Shown here: positions 43,299 to 54,425 of the stretch, piece by piece | How the letters are laid out: every line of letters starts with the position of its first letter | Position numbering within the stretch: position 1 is the first letter of the stretch | NCBI GenBank assembly: GCA_020796225.1 | Contig: CM036753.1 | Span: 74,970,865 to 75,034,864, forward strand | Direction: 5' to 3' | Length of the DNA: 64,000 bases | Source of the DNA: Arion vulgaris | Lineage: Eukaryota; Mollusca; Gastropoda; Stylommatophora; Arionidae | Notes under the pieces: model-generated | Database searches by the model: none | What the model was told of the DNA's origin: nothing | What the model saw: only the letters and a program-made list of their open reading frames with translations | Program-made: the position numbers and the translations under genes

Positions 43299-43554
43299 GT
43301 CTTCTTCTTCTTCTTTGTGTTCGTTCTTTACAATCAATTTGAATCGCTCTTTGTGATATATGTGATCTTTGCCAAGAACGTGTATACGTTGCACATTGGT
43401 TTGGTAGGCTCCTAAATACATAGACTTCTACACGTTTAGGACACGTGCATCCGATTTCAGCCAAACCTCCTTAGTCGCCTCTTACGACATGCGTGGCAGG
43501 TAACAGTGGTTCTATTCTTTACACCCCAAATTTGGGCCCGGTAACCACTCGGGC
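43299..43554 (-). mobile_element. SINE-B copy with exact TSD
   Basis: Tail complement (CTT)n, then TTACAATCAATTTGAATCGC, TGCCAAGAACGTGTATACGT, TTAGTCGCCTCTTACGACAT and GGTAACCACTCGGGC. Duplication AACACTGTAA on both sides (43289-43298, 43555-43564) fixes the ends: the element starts GCCCGAGTGGTTACC on its own strand and ends in (GAA)n. Length 256 bp. Confidence 0.95.
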
Positions 43555-43564
43555 AACACTGTAA

Positions 43565-43864
43565 TTGTAATTGCAATTTTACACCACTCTATGAATCCAG
43601 GGTGATTTATTGATAAATATTTTAATAATACTGATATTCCTAATAGTTAAATGTTATCAGTGTCATAATATAACCTTCTATTCTCATGTTGTGCTGCTAT
43701 TTTTAAAAGTAATTCTTTTATATATAACAATAATGCAATGTAACGTTTATGTGACGTAAGTGGTCGGATTTCCAGGACTTTCCACTTGAGCTGAAATGTC
43801 TTGTGACTCAGAAATAACTTGCTCAAATTTGTACATTGTGAGAAACGAAAATCGTGGTATTTAC
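43565..43864. other. Unassigned, with short dispersed repeat
   Basis: 43735-43800 resembles 32590-32660. Otherwise AT-rich. Confidence 0.35.
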
Positions 43865-44093
43865 TTTACAGGACCTAACCATCAATCACAGTAAACGAGT
43901 CCTTGGTTTTTTTCAAGGCACCACTTATACGTTCAGTAGTTTGTCATTTCTTTTTGAACGGCGAGGTTTATTTTTACATTTCTTAAAAATCCCACGGAAA
44001 CAAATTTGCTTCAAAACTGCCTGTCGGAGGTTTGAACCAGGTACGCTTCGGTTGTGATCGAGCTCACAACCGCTGAAGCTACAGGCGCACCTT
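43865..44093 (-). mobile_element. SINE-D copy, variant head
   Basis: Minus strand: GGTGCGCCTGTAGCTTCAGC, GGTTGTGAGC, B box TGGTTCAAACCTC, then TTTTGAAGCAAATTTGTTTC and the family body GCCGTTCAAAAAGAAATGAC, AAACTACTGAACG. The head is close to that at 48403-48642, so this is a subfamily. Confidence 0.75.
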
Positions 44094-44160
44094 GTAAGAG
44101 CTAGCCATAATAACTGAAGACTCAATGCTACAAGAGATTTGACTAATGGTGTTAGAAATA

Positions 44161-44393
44161 GGGTGGCGTCTGTGGCCTAGGGGATATTGACTCGGTCCAT
44201 TAACCTCGACGTTCTGAGTTCGAAATTGTTTCGTGTGGTTTTTTACAAAAGGATGATGGCGCCACCCGTTCAGAAAGCAACGACAAACTACTGAACGTAA
44301 TAATGCCTAGAAAAATCACAAACAGCGTTAAAAAGCTGGGGTTGATTCGCAAAGTCCTGTAAAGGATATGCAATTAACTTTTGTTAGTAATAG
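44161..44393 (+). mobile_element. tRNA-derived SINE-D copy
   Basis: GGGTGGCGTCTGTGGCCTAG, GACTCGGTCCATTAAC, B box GAGTTCGAAATTG, then CACCCGTTCAGAAAGCAACG, AAATCACAAACAGCGTTAAA and the 3' end CCTGTAAAGGATATGCAATT. Flanks GTTAGAAATA and GTTAGTAATA (44151-44160, after 44380) are an imperfect duplication. Confidence 0.88.
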
Positions 44394-45099
44394 AGTGATT
44401 GATCAGAAAAATTGCAACTGAAGTTTTCCCTTGTACTGCTTCTTGATTAGTTGATAGACTTCAGAGATATATGTAACAGACCGAACGATCTCCTTGGAGC
44501 ATCGCAAATTTGTTTGTCAATACAGTAAATCCTATCATCGAACCTTTTATTGTGTCTCTGTTTTAAATGCAGAATTGTATTTCTGTTATACAATTACAAA
44601 CAACGGATTTGCATGTATCCGCCAATTTCTCTGTGACTGTCTAACTGTCTTGACAAACGCCTTCAGCAAAATCTGACGTATTCTGCCAGTTATGTCTACG
44701 ATTGTCTGATGTGTGTCACTTTCCAATAGATTTTTATAGATCGTATTATTAAGTACAAAACTCTGAAGTTCTATTTCCTTGATAACTTAGAGACACGTGA
44801 AGCGCCTTCGGAGATAATTATAATTGGTTGAGAGAACGATTGAGGTTCAATTTGTTGCTAGTCTCGTGGTTCCTCTATTTTGCCCGGGGACTTTTACTTG
44901 TTAATTGCTTAACGGTTACATATCGATATCTTAACTAGTAAAATCTGATTGATTTCTCTGTGATTATTCATTTCTTTATCGTAACCGCCTGATTGTTTAT
45001 GTAACTATTCGGGATTAGAATTAAAAAGAAAAAGAGAAGGATGCAGTGATCGAGCTTGCACAGAAAAGCACAAAAATAGGATTCTGCTTTTCATTTCTC
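44394..45099. other. No recognisable gene
   Basis: AT-rich; a 60-codon frame at 44494-44676 has no match I recognise. Confidence 0.4.
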
Positions 45100-46255
45100 T
45101 AGTCATTTTTTGTCTCACAGCGTCAGGATAAGAAGGCGTTTATAGAACGATCTCTTATGTGCATTTCATACATGTTGTCTTTCGCTGCCTCTGTTATTTC
45201 TGTTGTCCACCTTTTGCGTGGAAGACTTTTGCCTTGTTTATACTGTATCTACCTAGCAGTGCCCTTTGAAGTGCACTGTCTGTTGGTAATCTTCGTGTGT
45301 CGCCTAACCATTTAATATGTTGTTTCTTGATAACATTCAGTACTGATGTTGTACTCACTTTTTTCCTGATGTCTTCATTTCTAAACCTGTCTTTTCTTCA
45401 TATTCTAGAAATATACGAAAACCTTTCATCTCTGTTGTGAGTAGCTTTCTTCTATAGTTTGATGCCAGTATCTAAGTTTGACAATAATAGTATAATGTTA
45501 GGAGAAAGATCGTGTCATACAATATTGTTTATGTCATGGTGACATGCTTGCATTTCAATATTGTTTTAGTGTTCATGGTGACATGCTTGCATTTCAATAT
45601 TGTTTTAGTGTTCATGGTGACATGCTTGCATTTCAATATTGTTTTAGTGTTCATGGTGACATGCTTGCATTTCAATATTGTTTTAGTGTTCATGGTGACA
45701 TGCTTGCATTTCAATATTGTTTTAGTGTTCATGGTGACATGCTTGCATTTCAATATTGTTTTAGTGTTCATGGTGACATGCTTGCATTTCAATATTGTTT
45801 TAGTGTTCATGGTGACATGCTTGCATTTCAATATTGTTTTAGTGTTCATGGTGACATGCTTGCATTTCAATATTGTTTTAGTGTTCATGGTGACATGCTT
45901 GCATTACAATATTGTTTTAGTGTTCATGGTGACATGCTTGCATTTCAATATTGTTTTAGTGTTCATGGTGACATGCTTGCATTTCAATATTGTTTTAGTG
46001 TTCATGGTGACATGCTTGCATTTCAATATGGGCCATTTCCTATGATTTGATTTGCTTTATTGTATCTATGTTGGATTTCGTTAGTTACTCTTCCATTTTC
46101 TGAACAAATATTTTCCCCAGATATGTAAAGTCTTTAACATGTTTCAATTGATGTTTGTCGATAGAGATTTTGGTAGTGTTTTCCTCTCTAGTGAATGTCA
46201 TTACTTAGGTTTTGTCTATGTCAAAAAATGATTAGTTATAGTTAAAGCTGCAAAA
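45100..46255 (-). pseudogene. LINE RT C-terminal relic split by an in-frame array
   Basis: On the minus strand the left part (46255-46035) reads MTFTREENTTKISIDKHQLK, HVKDFTYLGKIF and, after the array, the rest resumes as SNYRRKLLTTEMKG, VSTTSVLNVIKKQHIKWLGD, RRLPTDSALQRALLGRYS. The uninterrupted relative at 57480-58160 has the same order (TFDI, VKDFIYLG, ILKCKHFTGNTKR, RRKLVTT, IKWFGN, LPTDSAPHRAML). The 3' UTR is shared too (TATCCTGACGCTGAG type). The array occupies the place of ILKCKH.T.NTK. Confidence 0.88.
45537..46029. repeat. 39-bp array = 13-codon repeat of LINE RT
   Basis: 12.6 copies of GACATGCTTGCATTTCAATA plus TTGTTTTAGTGTTCATGGT, virtually identical apart from one T-to-A change at 45905. 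Minus-strand translation is ILKCKHVTMNTKT per unit, matching ILKCKHFTGNTKR at the same place of the relative at 57722-57765. The T-to-A change turns one AAA codon into TAA. Frames on the plus strand are also open, as a by-product of unit length. Confidence 0.97.
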
Positions 46256-46488
46256 TTGAAAGACTAGATGTGTTTATTTTACAAGACTCTCCAAATATGA
46301 GTGAATCTTATATGTGTCTAGTCTAGTCTAGCCAAACTAGACAAATATGCTGAGTTGAGTTAATATCGTAATATCAAGAAGATTGGTGAAATATATCCGG
46401 TCAAGTTTAATAGTAGTATCGACAGGGATAGAAAATATCGAGAAGATAATATAGGAGAAGTACAAATAGTGTACGATGAGATGTTTGT

Positions 46489-46765
46489 TTGTTTACGTTC
46501 GTTATTATCAACCAAGTTAACCACTCTTTGTGATCTGTAGGATTTTCCTTCTTGAGAAAGTGAGTGCATTGCGACCTAAAACAGGCATATTAGAATGTCG
46601 GCCAAAGTGTTTTCATATTATCCAACATGTGTACACAAATGTGTACAGACAGATAACTTTAAGATTTTACATACAGAAAATCCCACTTCAAAGTACCACA
46701 TCTGGAGTTATACTGTAGCGAGGTATCAGATTTGATTGGGCTTAGGGCCTAATCAGGTCAGAGCC
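46489..46765 (-). mobile_element. Element G copy, uninterrupted
   Basis: GTTTACGTTCGTTATTATCA, ACCAAGTTAACCACTCTTTG, CATATTATCCAACATGTGTA, ACATACAGAAAATCCCACTT and CAAAGTACCACATCTGGAGT. This copy shows the order used to rebuild the invaded copy at 27127-27960. On its own strand it ends with AGAGTGGTTAACTTGG, GATAATAACGAACG, like SINE-B. Confidence 0.75.
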
Positions 46766-47419
46766 GACTATGCCACTGATGATACGTATAATGAAATTAT
46801 AATTAGCAAGATAATGAACCATCAACAAAACAACATACTTTAGAAAACTGTTGCCGAGACCACTTATTTATTGAATATGAAAGAGAGTAGTAAAAATATA
46901 CAAGTGGCTAACAAATCACGAAAATGAAACACAACTTAGAACTAAACAGAAAAGAGCCTCAGATGGATTGAGTAATAAATTTTGCTAACAACCTAAACTG
47001 TAAAGAGAAAAAAGTGAAGATAAATTGGGCACGTTATCAGCAAATGTTCTTAATTTTTAAAAAGAAATTGAAGATAGATTGAAAACATTCTCATAAAAAG
47101 GTCCAAATTAAAGATAAAACATAGAAATGAAATTAACTCACCTCCATAAATAATCTAAAAATATATATATATAAATAAATACACATTGCTGGAAACTACA
47201 CGAGAAGTAATTCACATGGAAGACACAATGAAAGCAAAGTCCAAAGAAACGAGTCATTCATGTAACTTACAAATAGATTGAAGAAATATCTCGAAAGTAA
47301 AATAAAGTAAAGAACCTCATTTCATGCCATGAGGCATATTGAGGAACATCGTTGTGTTCATTTCATTTATTTAGATCGACATTCTCGAAGATTGGACGAA
47401 GTTCTTCTTTGGCATACCG

Positions 47420-47460
<41 letters not shown>

Positions 47461-47634
47461 CGCAAAGAAAGCACCGGCATGTGTATCTAGCAGGAGAATA
47501 CGTTTAGGCCCGTATTTTATCGCTTTTTTTTTTAAATCGAGCACAAAAGAGTTGTTGGTGAGTTCTGCATCCGACTTTCCACAAGTGATAAAAAGAAATT
47601 GAACATCCTACATCCTGCATACTTGGTTCTAGAA
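46766..47634. other. No gene; TA and CT simple repeats
   Basis: A TA run lies at 47159-47170 and a CT run at 47422-47458. The rest is AT-rich and unassigned. Confidence 0.45.
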
Positions 47635-47870
47635 ATGTAAAGTGAAAGGCAAACCAATCCACGTCTTTTTACTAGATTGCAAGAGTTGGATTTGAAGATT
47701 GGAGTAGTAAGAAAGGACCAGTATAACAGGTATATGAGTAGGCTCATCAATCAAAATCAAACTCGTACGGTCAGTCGCTGGACACTGTTGGAGATATTGC
47801 TAAGGAGATCAGAACACAAATGGACATGTCCGGAGTGCAATGAAGATATTCCAAACTGAAACTGAAAGTG
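47635..47870 (+). pseudogene. LINE C-terminal tail after RNase H
   Basis: Frame RLQELDLKIGVVRKDQYNRY, MSRLINQNQTRTVSRWTLLE, ILLRRSEHKWTCPECNEDIP then stop. Same family as 28297-28620 and 40009-40260 (LTRLQELG...G..R.ERY, RL.NQHRTG, RRSEHLWTCPEC). Truncated upstream of the LTRL motif. Confidence 0.85.
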
Positions 47871-48402
47871 AAAGGCATCTAAAATCATACTATCTACAAA
47901 GGATATGGAACATTTTCATTAGCATTGTGCAGTCATGTAATTATGTGTGTTAATAAAATACTTCAATACGCTGACGTTATTCTAGGAACGTTAGTAGATC
48001 GAAAAAGATGAAAGATTTTCTATGCTGCAAATAACGTATTTCTAATATACGAAATATTAAAAAACCCGTAAAATGTGGAAACGCATTTACACACAATTAT
48101 TACAGAATATCCGAAGCTTTCATTACATGAACCCCCCAAACAGCTTCTCATAGACCATACAATAATCTAACCTTATTGAAGTTATGGCCAAGTTAATATC
48201 GACACTTGAAAATTACTCCTCTAAAATTGATCAATAAATATTTATGACGCTTTCGACTTAATTATTTTTTTAGATGAATTTTACGCGTGTATTCACTTTA
48301 ATAATGTGTGTATTACTTTCTAAGGTTATTTACTCCACTTGTTGTTACTGTTTGTTTTTACAACAATGATATAGGTGATCGCTTTTTAGTAGGTGTATCT
48401 GT
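47871..48402. other. No recognisable feature
   Basis: AT-rich sequence, no matches seen. Confidence 0.45.
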
Positions 48403-48642
48403 AGTGAGCGTCTGTAGCTTAAACGGTAGTGAGCTTGAACACAACCCAAGCGACCTGGTTCAAACTCCGCGGCGGGCAAGTTTGGAAGCACATTAGGTCC
48501 CTTGGAATTTTACGAGCGATTAAAAAATTGATCTCACCGTTCAGAAAGCAATGGCAAACTACTGAACGTATAAGTGGTGACTAGAAAATTGATAACTCGT
48601 TTACTTTAGTTGATGGTTAATTTCTGTAAAGGATATGCCACA
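48403..48642 (+). mobile_element. SINE-D copy, variant head
   Basis: GTGAGCGTCTGTAGCTTAAA, CGGTAGTGAGC (A box), ACCTGGTTCAAACTCCG (B box), then CTCACCGTTCAGAAAGCAAT, GGCAAACTACTGAACG and the end TTTCTGTAAAGGATATGCC. Shares its head with 43865-44093 and its end with 44161-44393. Confidence 0.85.
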
Positions 48643-49080
48643 ATTTTCATTGCATTATATATGGCATTCATTATATATGAAAAAAGTATTAATCGTTAAT
48701 TAAAACACGATATTTGTTATGGGATCAAGATTGAAGATTGAATCAGAATAAACACAGCTATAAATACGATACATGAGCGTTGCAGAATTGGTCACATGCA
48801 ACTCTGTAAGACAGTATTCAACGAATTAAATATAATCTTAGTGGTTGTGAAATTTAGGTGGCTTGTCATAGCCACGATGAACTATTTCTGAAGATAAATA
48901 ACTAAAGCGCCAGTTTTGCAATTTGTATTTTGGCTTTGACTGTCACTAAAAATGAATGTTTCTGAAATATGAACAGACAAGACATTCTCTCAAAAGTAAT
49001 TCTTCAAAGTAATAGATAATAGTGTTAGAAGTAGAAGACGATGAAAATGAAAAGTGATGCTGAAAACAACAAGGTTTGTA
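48643..49080. other. No recognisable feature
   Basis: AT-rich sequence before the TA microsatellite. Confidence 0.4.
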
Positions 49081-49107
49081 CACACACACATATATATAAA
49101 TATATAT

Positions 49108-49140
<33 letters not shown>

Positions 49141-49171
49141 GGTATATGAAATGGGATGTTCCGAAAGTATC

Positions 49172-49203
<32 letters not shown>

Positions 49204-49210
49204 ATCGTAC

Positions 49211-49257
<47 letters not shown>

Positions 49258-49275
49258 CATATACATACATATATA
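49081..49275. repeat. TA microsatellite blocks
   Basis: Three long TA runs (about 49089-49140, 49171-49190, 49211-49252) separated by short unique sequence, plus CA/GT and ATAC edges. They could fold into hairpins; the Y-I repeats read in frame are meaningless. Confidence 0.95.
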
Positions 49276-49754
49276 TGAGCATTAGAGTGGAACCTGTAAG
49301 GGAATGGAAAACAGAAAGCCCTATCCAGACTTTCAGATGGTCTACTTGAGGAAACTGAAGGAGGATGTTTTCTCCTGAAAGGTTCATAGAGATACGTTCG
49401 GGAACGGGTGAAAGTGGAAGACAACTGTCGAGGTCCTATGATGATCGAGATGCGGAGAGAAATAATAATCAGAGGAAATGTATACACTAACTTGCTTACG
49501 TATTCTTCTCCGTCACTCGTGAAGAATAGTCCAGCATCCCTCAGTTCCTCAAGAAGATTACGTCTCTAGGTATGTTTAGAATCACTGCTTTTCCGTTTAC
49601 CTTGCAGGTTTCACTCAAGAGCTTGTCCATTGACGACTTTGACTATGGTAGGGTATGCCCGATTCATCCCATATTCTCCTCTTAACCAGGATACTATATC
49701 ATATTATATATATTATAGAGACATATTTTACAAATACTAATGTTGTATGTATTA
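49276..49754. other. No recognisable gene
   Basis: More balanced composition at 49280-49640, but no long frame and no motif that I can name. Confidence 0.35.
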
Positions 49755-49983
49755 AGTTAATTGTATATCCTTTACAGGACTTACAAATCAACCCTCAGCT
49801 TTTTTAAGGCTGTTTATGATTTTCAGGCATTATTACGTTCAGTATTTGCCATTGCTTTCTGAACAAGTGGTGCCATTGTCCTTTGTAAAATCCCGAAACA
49901 ACTTTAACCAAATTGTACGCAGCGTGATCGAACTCAGAACGTCGGTTAATAGACGAGCTACTAACCTAGGCACAGACGCCACC
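49755..49983 (-). mobile_element. SINE-D copy
   Basis: TTGTATATCCTTTACAGGAC, CAGCTTTTTTAAGGCTGTTT, TTTGCCATTGCTTTCTGAAC, GTGCCATTGTCCTTTGTAAA and GCGTGATCGAACTCAGAACG (B box complement), ending CACAGACGCCACC. Several single-base gaps relative to the copy at 11691. Confidence 0.88.
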
Positions 49984-50954
49984 AGATGTACTATGCTAGA
50001 CTATTTTACTTCGCTCCAACAATTTCTTTGAATTTCCTTTGCTTCACATAATTATGTAGTTATGTCAAGAATATTCTCAAAGACATTCATGTGTAAAACG
50101 ACGACAATGATCAATGTGCGAGACAGTCCAAGTTAGTCAGTGTGGGAATGTAGTCAAGCGGACGTAGAGGTGATAACTGCATTATTCAAAGTGACCGTGT
50201 GTCTTCTTAATTATTCAGACTTTTCGATTTTATCTTGCTGAATTTTGTAGAGTTGATTATTCTTAGCCCAAGATGGGTCGCATCCTTTTTTCACCAAAAG
50301 TAACCAGGACTTCAGAAAAGCAAGAATAATTCTTTATATGAGATGAAAAATAAAGTGAAAGTTGTTGTACTAATGAAGATGTAGCGGAGAATCCATTTGA
50401 AATATATCAACTAATGACAAAACACAACACTGTAAATACAGAAATTATATTGCAGAAATTATATTGCCTGCTACAATAAGAGTGGTTTCTGAATTGATAC
50501 AAGAAGAAAGATGGTGTGGATCTCTGACTGAATAACGACTTTGCCATCTGTTGAATGGAATCGACAATGTTTCAGTCAATGTGAATAGTTATTAGAAAGA
50601 GTTTGTTTACGTGTCGATATGAAAGTACAGCCATTGGTTAGGTCACCTGACTTGGATGGATGAAGGCCGGATACCAAAGGATTTTTCTTTACAGGGAGCT
50701 GGCTTCGGGCAAATGAACCGGGAGACAACCCTTCCGTTGTTACAAAGATGCATGCAAGAGGGACTTGAAGGTGATTGATATAAATATACAAGACTGTGGG
50801 GAACTTGCCAGGAATAGATCCAGCTGTAGGCAGACTCTAAATTGGGTTTGAGAACTCGTGAAACCAAATTTAAACAATTTGCTGACATAAAACGTGCCAG
50901 GAGAAAGCAGAAATAAAAACCACCATATGTGCTACATCCATTATCTCTCGAGAC
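49984..50954. other. No recognisable gene
   Basis: AT-rich to 50580; 50600-50890 has open minus frames of 71-81 codons that resemble nothing I know. No repeat match. Confidence 0.35.
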
Positions 50955-51115
50955 TAATATGTTTTTGTTGCTTATATGCGTTCATCGTTCTTATTAACCA
51001 GTTTAATCACTTTTTGTGATATATTTGACGTGCCAAGAACGACTATGCGTTGAACCTCTGTTCATAGGCTCCAACGATGTAGGACAGGCGCATCCAAAAT
51101 TGTCGGCCTAAAGAC
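50955..51115 (-). mobile_element. SINE-B fragment, diverged
   Basis: CGTTCATCGTTCTTATTAAC, CACTTTTTGTGATATATTTG, TGCCAAGAACGACTATGCGT and GACAGGCGCATCCAAAAT follow the 3' half of the SINE-B complement. The 5' half is missing. Confidence 0.7.
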
Positions 51116-51849
51116 TAATATGATACCATCATCATCCATTCTCAGAAAGTACAGACATAAGCAACACGCCCTTATTTAGAAACAGATTGTATAGAAGATC
51201 TATTTTCCATCTTTTTGTTGGTACAAATTACAAATGAAAAAAATATGTAACAGTTTAGACAAGCTTTCACGTGACATGTACTGATCGACATATTTTGGTA
51301 TGTGCACAAGTGTTGGAACGAGCAATGTTTGAAAGTTTTATCGGACACATAACACGAATTAAGGGTAGCACACATTAGGTGATTCTGTACTATTCATGAA
51401 TTTATTTTAGAGCTCTAATTGTTAGTAATATACCACCAAAAAAAAGACATTATTTCTCAATGTAATTCAAGAATGGTTCAGTCCCAACTGTCTTTCTTTT
51501 GGTGATGTTGAAAAAAATGATTAATATATATAGTGCTTTTTAATCTCGTAATTACAGCTCAATAAAGACATATCTGTATCCTACAAGTTGATGTTTTCAG
51601 TCATTGACTTATGAGACAAATTCGGAAATAAGTACAGCTTTAAATTTAAATATGGAACATACATCATAATGATGACATTCTGTTAATTTCAACACACAGG
51701 ATGTAGCTTACATGTTAGGAACGAGGGATGAGAGAAGAAAAGGGGTTTGTGAGTCTGCTTTCTTATGTCTAGTTTTATGTCAGAGAGATACGTGTGTCAG
51801 GCTTAGCAAGTTTTGAAACCAGAGTTCACAGTTTACTTTCAGTTGGGCA
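51116..51849. other. No recognisable feature
   Basis: AT-rich sequence, no gene or repeat match. Confidence 0.45.
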
Positions 51850-52195
51850 TGTCCTTGCAATCTCATTCCAGGTCCATGGCTATTTTTTCCCTGGTACCTG
51901 GCAATCTTTACTCAAGTCTATGACAATCTTTTCACAGGTCTATGGCAATCTCATTCCAGGTTCTGGCAATGCCATTCTTTGTCTCTGGTAATCTCATTCT
52001 AGGTCAGTGGTAATTTTATTCTAGGTCTCTGGCAATCTCAGATCTCTGTCAATCGTATTCTACGTTTCTGACAATCTCATTTTAGGTCACTGGCAATCTT
52101 ATTCCAGGACAATGGCAATCTCATTGCATGTTCCTGGCAATCAATTCCTAGGTCTATGGCAATCTCTTTCTAGGATTCTGATAATATCTTTACAT
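51850..52195. repeat. Degenerate tandem repeat, about 22-bp unit
   Basis: GGCAATCTCATTCTAGGTCT recurs roughly fifteen times with many substitutions and indels (CAATCTTATTCCAGG, GGTAATTTTATTCTAGG and so on). Old array. Confidence 0.8.
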
Positions 52196-52269
52196 ATTTC
52201 TGTTTTCATGTCTAAAGACATGAGCTTGTGTGTATAAGATAAGGGTTTCTAGTGAGGGAAATGTTGTCA

Positions 52270-52430
52270 AACTATTATCTAACCGAACGCTAGCTCTCCT
52301 GACAAAATATCATTTACATTCTGGCCGTCATCTATCCGTCTCATGTGTCCGAGTCATCTAATACGACGATGTCAGTTAATAGCGACGATACTGGAAATCC
52401 AAGCATATTCCAACAATTTGTTGTTTGTTG
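52270..52430 (-). pseudogene. LINE RT C-terminal relic, second clade
   Basis: The minus strand reads LGHMRRIDDGQNVNDILSGE then LAFG. The RWLGHV.RM.D.R.P..LL.GEL..G signature is typical of a LINE group different from the other tails here. A TGA replaces the Trp before LGH. Short and decayed. Confidence 0.6.
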
Positions 52431-52849
52431 CTCTGTCACGTCAGGAGATCCAGATTATACACATCAGACAGGGCATGGGAAATGCATTTATCTTGTTCTC
52501 GTGTGATGCTTGCAAAACTCATGAAGAACTGTGTTTTGTGTATATTTACTTTCCGCACATGACTACAGTCTGTTTTGCAATTATATCATTTTCAAAGTTA
52601 TTTGTTCAATGAAATCATTATACAAATGCTTCTACTACTGTTTGTTTCCAATGAAATCTTACAATGTTCTAATGTTTTTGAAATCATTATTGCTAATTCT
52701 ACTATTTTAACTTAGAATTATTAAACTTTCTACATATTTTGGTTTAATAGTTGGTTGTTTTCCTTCATTCATGGTATCAGAGGCGATCTAACTCCAGTTT
52801 TGCAATCAGAAGGTGATATTCCTTTCTCTGCGTGACATCAGACTTTTGT
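52431..52849. other. No recognisable feature
   Basis: AT-rich sequence before the MITE target site. Confidence 0.4.
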
Positions 52850-52857
52850 GTGATCAT

Positions 52858-53021
52858 CAGTAGCGGCTCGTGATCATTTCTGTTGGTGGGGACAGACAAA
52901 CATTTTTGGAAAAATCATGGTTCTGGGTTAGGTTATATTTTAATTTACAAAATAATAAATAACGTTCACATTACTTTTGGTGGGCCCGGCCCCACAGGCC
53001 CTTAATGACGAGCCGCCACTG
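52858..53021. mobile_element. hAT-type MITE (CAGTGGCGGCTCGT family), exact TSD
   Basis: Left end CAGTAGCGGCTCGT and right end ACGAGCCGCCACTG are inverted repeats with one mismatch. The 8-bp duplication GTGATCAT is perfect (52850-52857, 53022-53029). 164 bp, non-coding. A smeared copy is at 4230-4625. Confidence 0.97.
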
Positions 53022-53029
53022 GTGATCAT

Positions 53030-53847
53030 TATAATGAACATGTGGCATATTAAAAAAATAACAGAGAATAAGAGTCTACAATTGCACATAGCAAAAAATG
53101 AAGACAAAAAGGCAGACCAAAATACGATGAAGAGATAACGTTGAAATAGACTTAGAAATACTAGGCTAAAAACAGAGAGATGAATAAAAACGAATGATTT
53201 ATATAACAATAAATCTGAACTGATCGGATGGTTGAGAAAGAACGTTATTATAATGAATGATAAAAAAAGGTTGCAATACAAATTATCAACTAACGCTGCT
53301 GAACCTACTTCGCCGCAGAGGTTCATTTAGTGCTAGTTACAAGTGGAAGATTTGAACTAGCAAATTTAACAAATCGGAATACTGATGGTGGTAATATAAT
53401 TTTTTAACAATCGAGGCACTGTATGTTGGTTGTTGATGATAAGTTATGCTTCGCACGGCAAGTATCTCAATAAAACATGTTGTTAAATCTACAATTTTCA
53501 AATAATGCACTGATACTTATTATTTTTTATTTAACACAAAATAAGTATGAGAATGAACTGTAATATTTACGATTTACTCTATTCAGTTTTTTCCATATTT
53601 TAATTTCACAAGCAAACAAAATTTAAAGAAGAATGTTGAGAGTCCCATGGACGGATAAAATAACTAATGATGATATGCTAAACGAGGACACAGCAAAGAT
53701 CAAAATACATTATCAACACAGGACAAGATCAATGACCACTTTTAGGGAATATCATTGAAAATAAAATAGATGTGTAACACATGCGACAATAGGCGAAATC
53801 AATGGGGTAGGGAGTGAGGAGGGGGGGGGCAGACATAGACAATAGAG
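53030..53847. other. No recognisable gene
   Basis: AT-rich; the 128-codon minus frame 52940-53326 runs into the MITE and is hydrophobic and low in complexity, so unlikely to be real. A G run lies at 53820-53830. Confidence 0.4.
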
Positions 53848-54425
53848 AGTGATCATTTTAAAGTATAACTTCTTGGCATGGAATAGTTTAAAGTATAACT
53901 TCTTGGCATGGAATAGTTTAAAGTATAACTTCTTGGCATGGAATAGTTTCAGTTTTTTGCCAAATTTTAAAGTAAACAAAATTTAAAGTAGAATGGCATG
54001 GAAAAGTTCCATGGAGGATAAAAATAACTTGAAAGAAAATCTAAAGATGAACGGCAGCAATAGTTAAAGTATACATTTAGCATAGGAAAGATCAATGACA
54101 CTTTTGAGGAATGTTTGAAAATAAACATGGAATAGTGATAACTCTTGGGATGAATAGGTTAAAGTATAATTGGGATGGGATAGTTAAGTATAACATGACA
54201 TGGAATCATTTAAAGTATAACTTCTTGACATGGAATAGTTTAAAGTATAACTTCTTGACATGGAATAGTTTAAAGTATAACTTCTTGACATGGAAAAGTA
54301 TAAAGTATAACTTCTTGCATGGAATAGTTTAAAGTATAACTTCTTGCATGGAATAGTTTAAAGTATAACTTCTTGGCATGGAATAGTTTAAAGTATAACT
54401 TCTTGACATGGAATAGTTTAAATTT
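53848..54425. repeat. 30-bp minisatellite in two blocks
   Basis: Unit AGTTTAAAGTATAACTTCTT plus GGCATGGAAT: three clean copies at 53855-53950, a degraded middle (53960-54190) and about eight copies at 54195-54425, some with GACATGG or one base missing. The two blocks probably come from one array. Confidence 0.9.

Noticed and set aside
45512..46050. Long open frames of 168 and 177 residues on the plus strand with perfect 13-residue repeats
   Set aside because: They are the antisense of a 39-bp array derived from LINE RT on the minus strand; unit length divisible by three keeps other frames open by chance.
48946..49487. Tyr/Ile repeat frames on both strands
   Set aside because: TA microsatellite translated; no meaning.
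52940..53326. 128-codon hydrophobic minus-strand frame
   Set aside because: It enters the hAT MITE and its TSD, is low in complexity, and has no recognisable domain.
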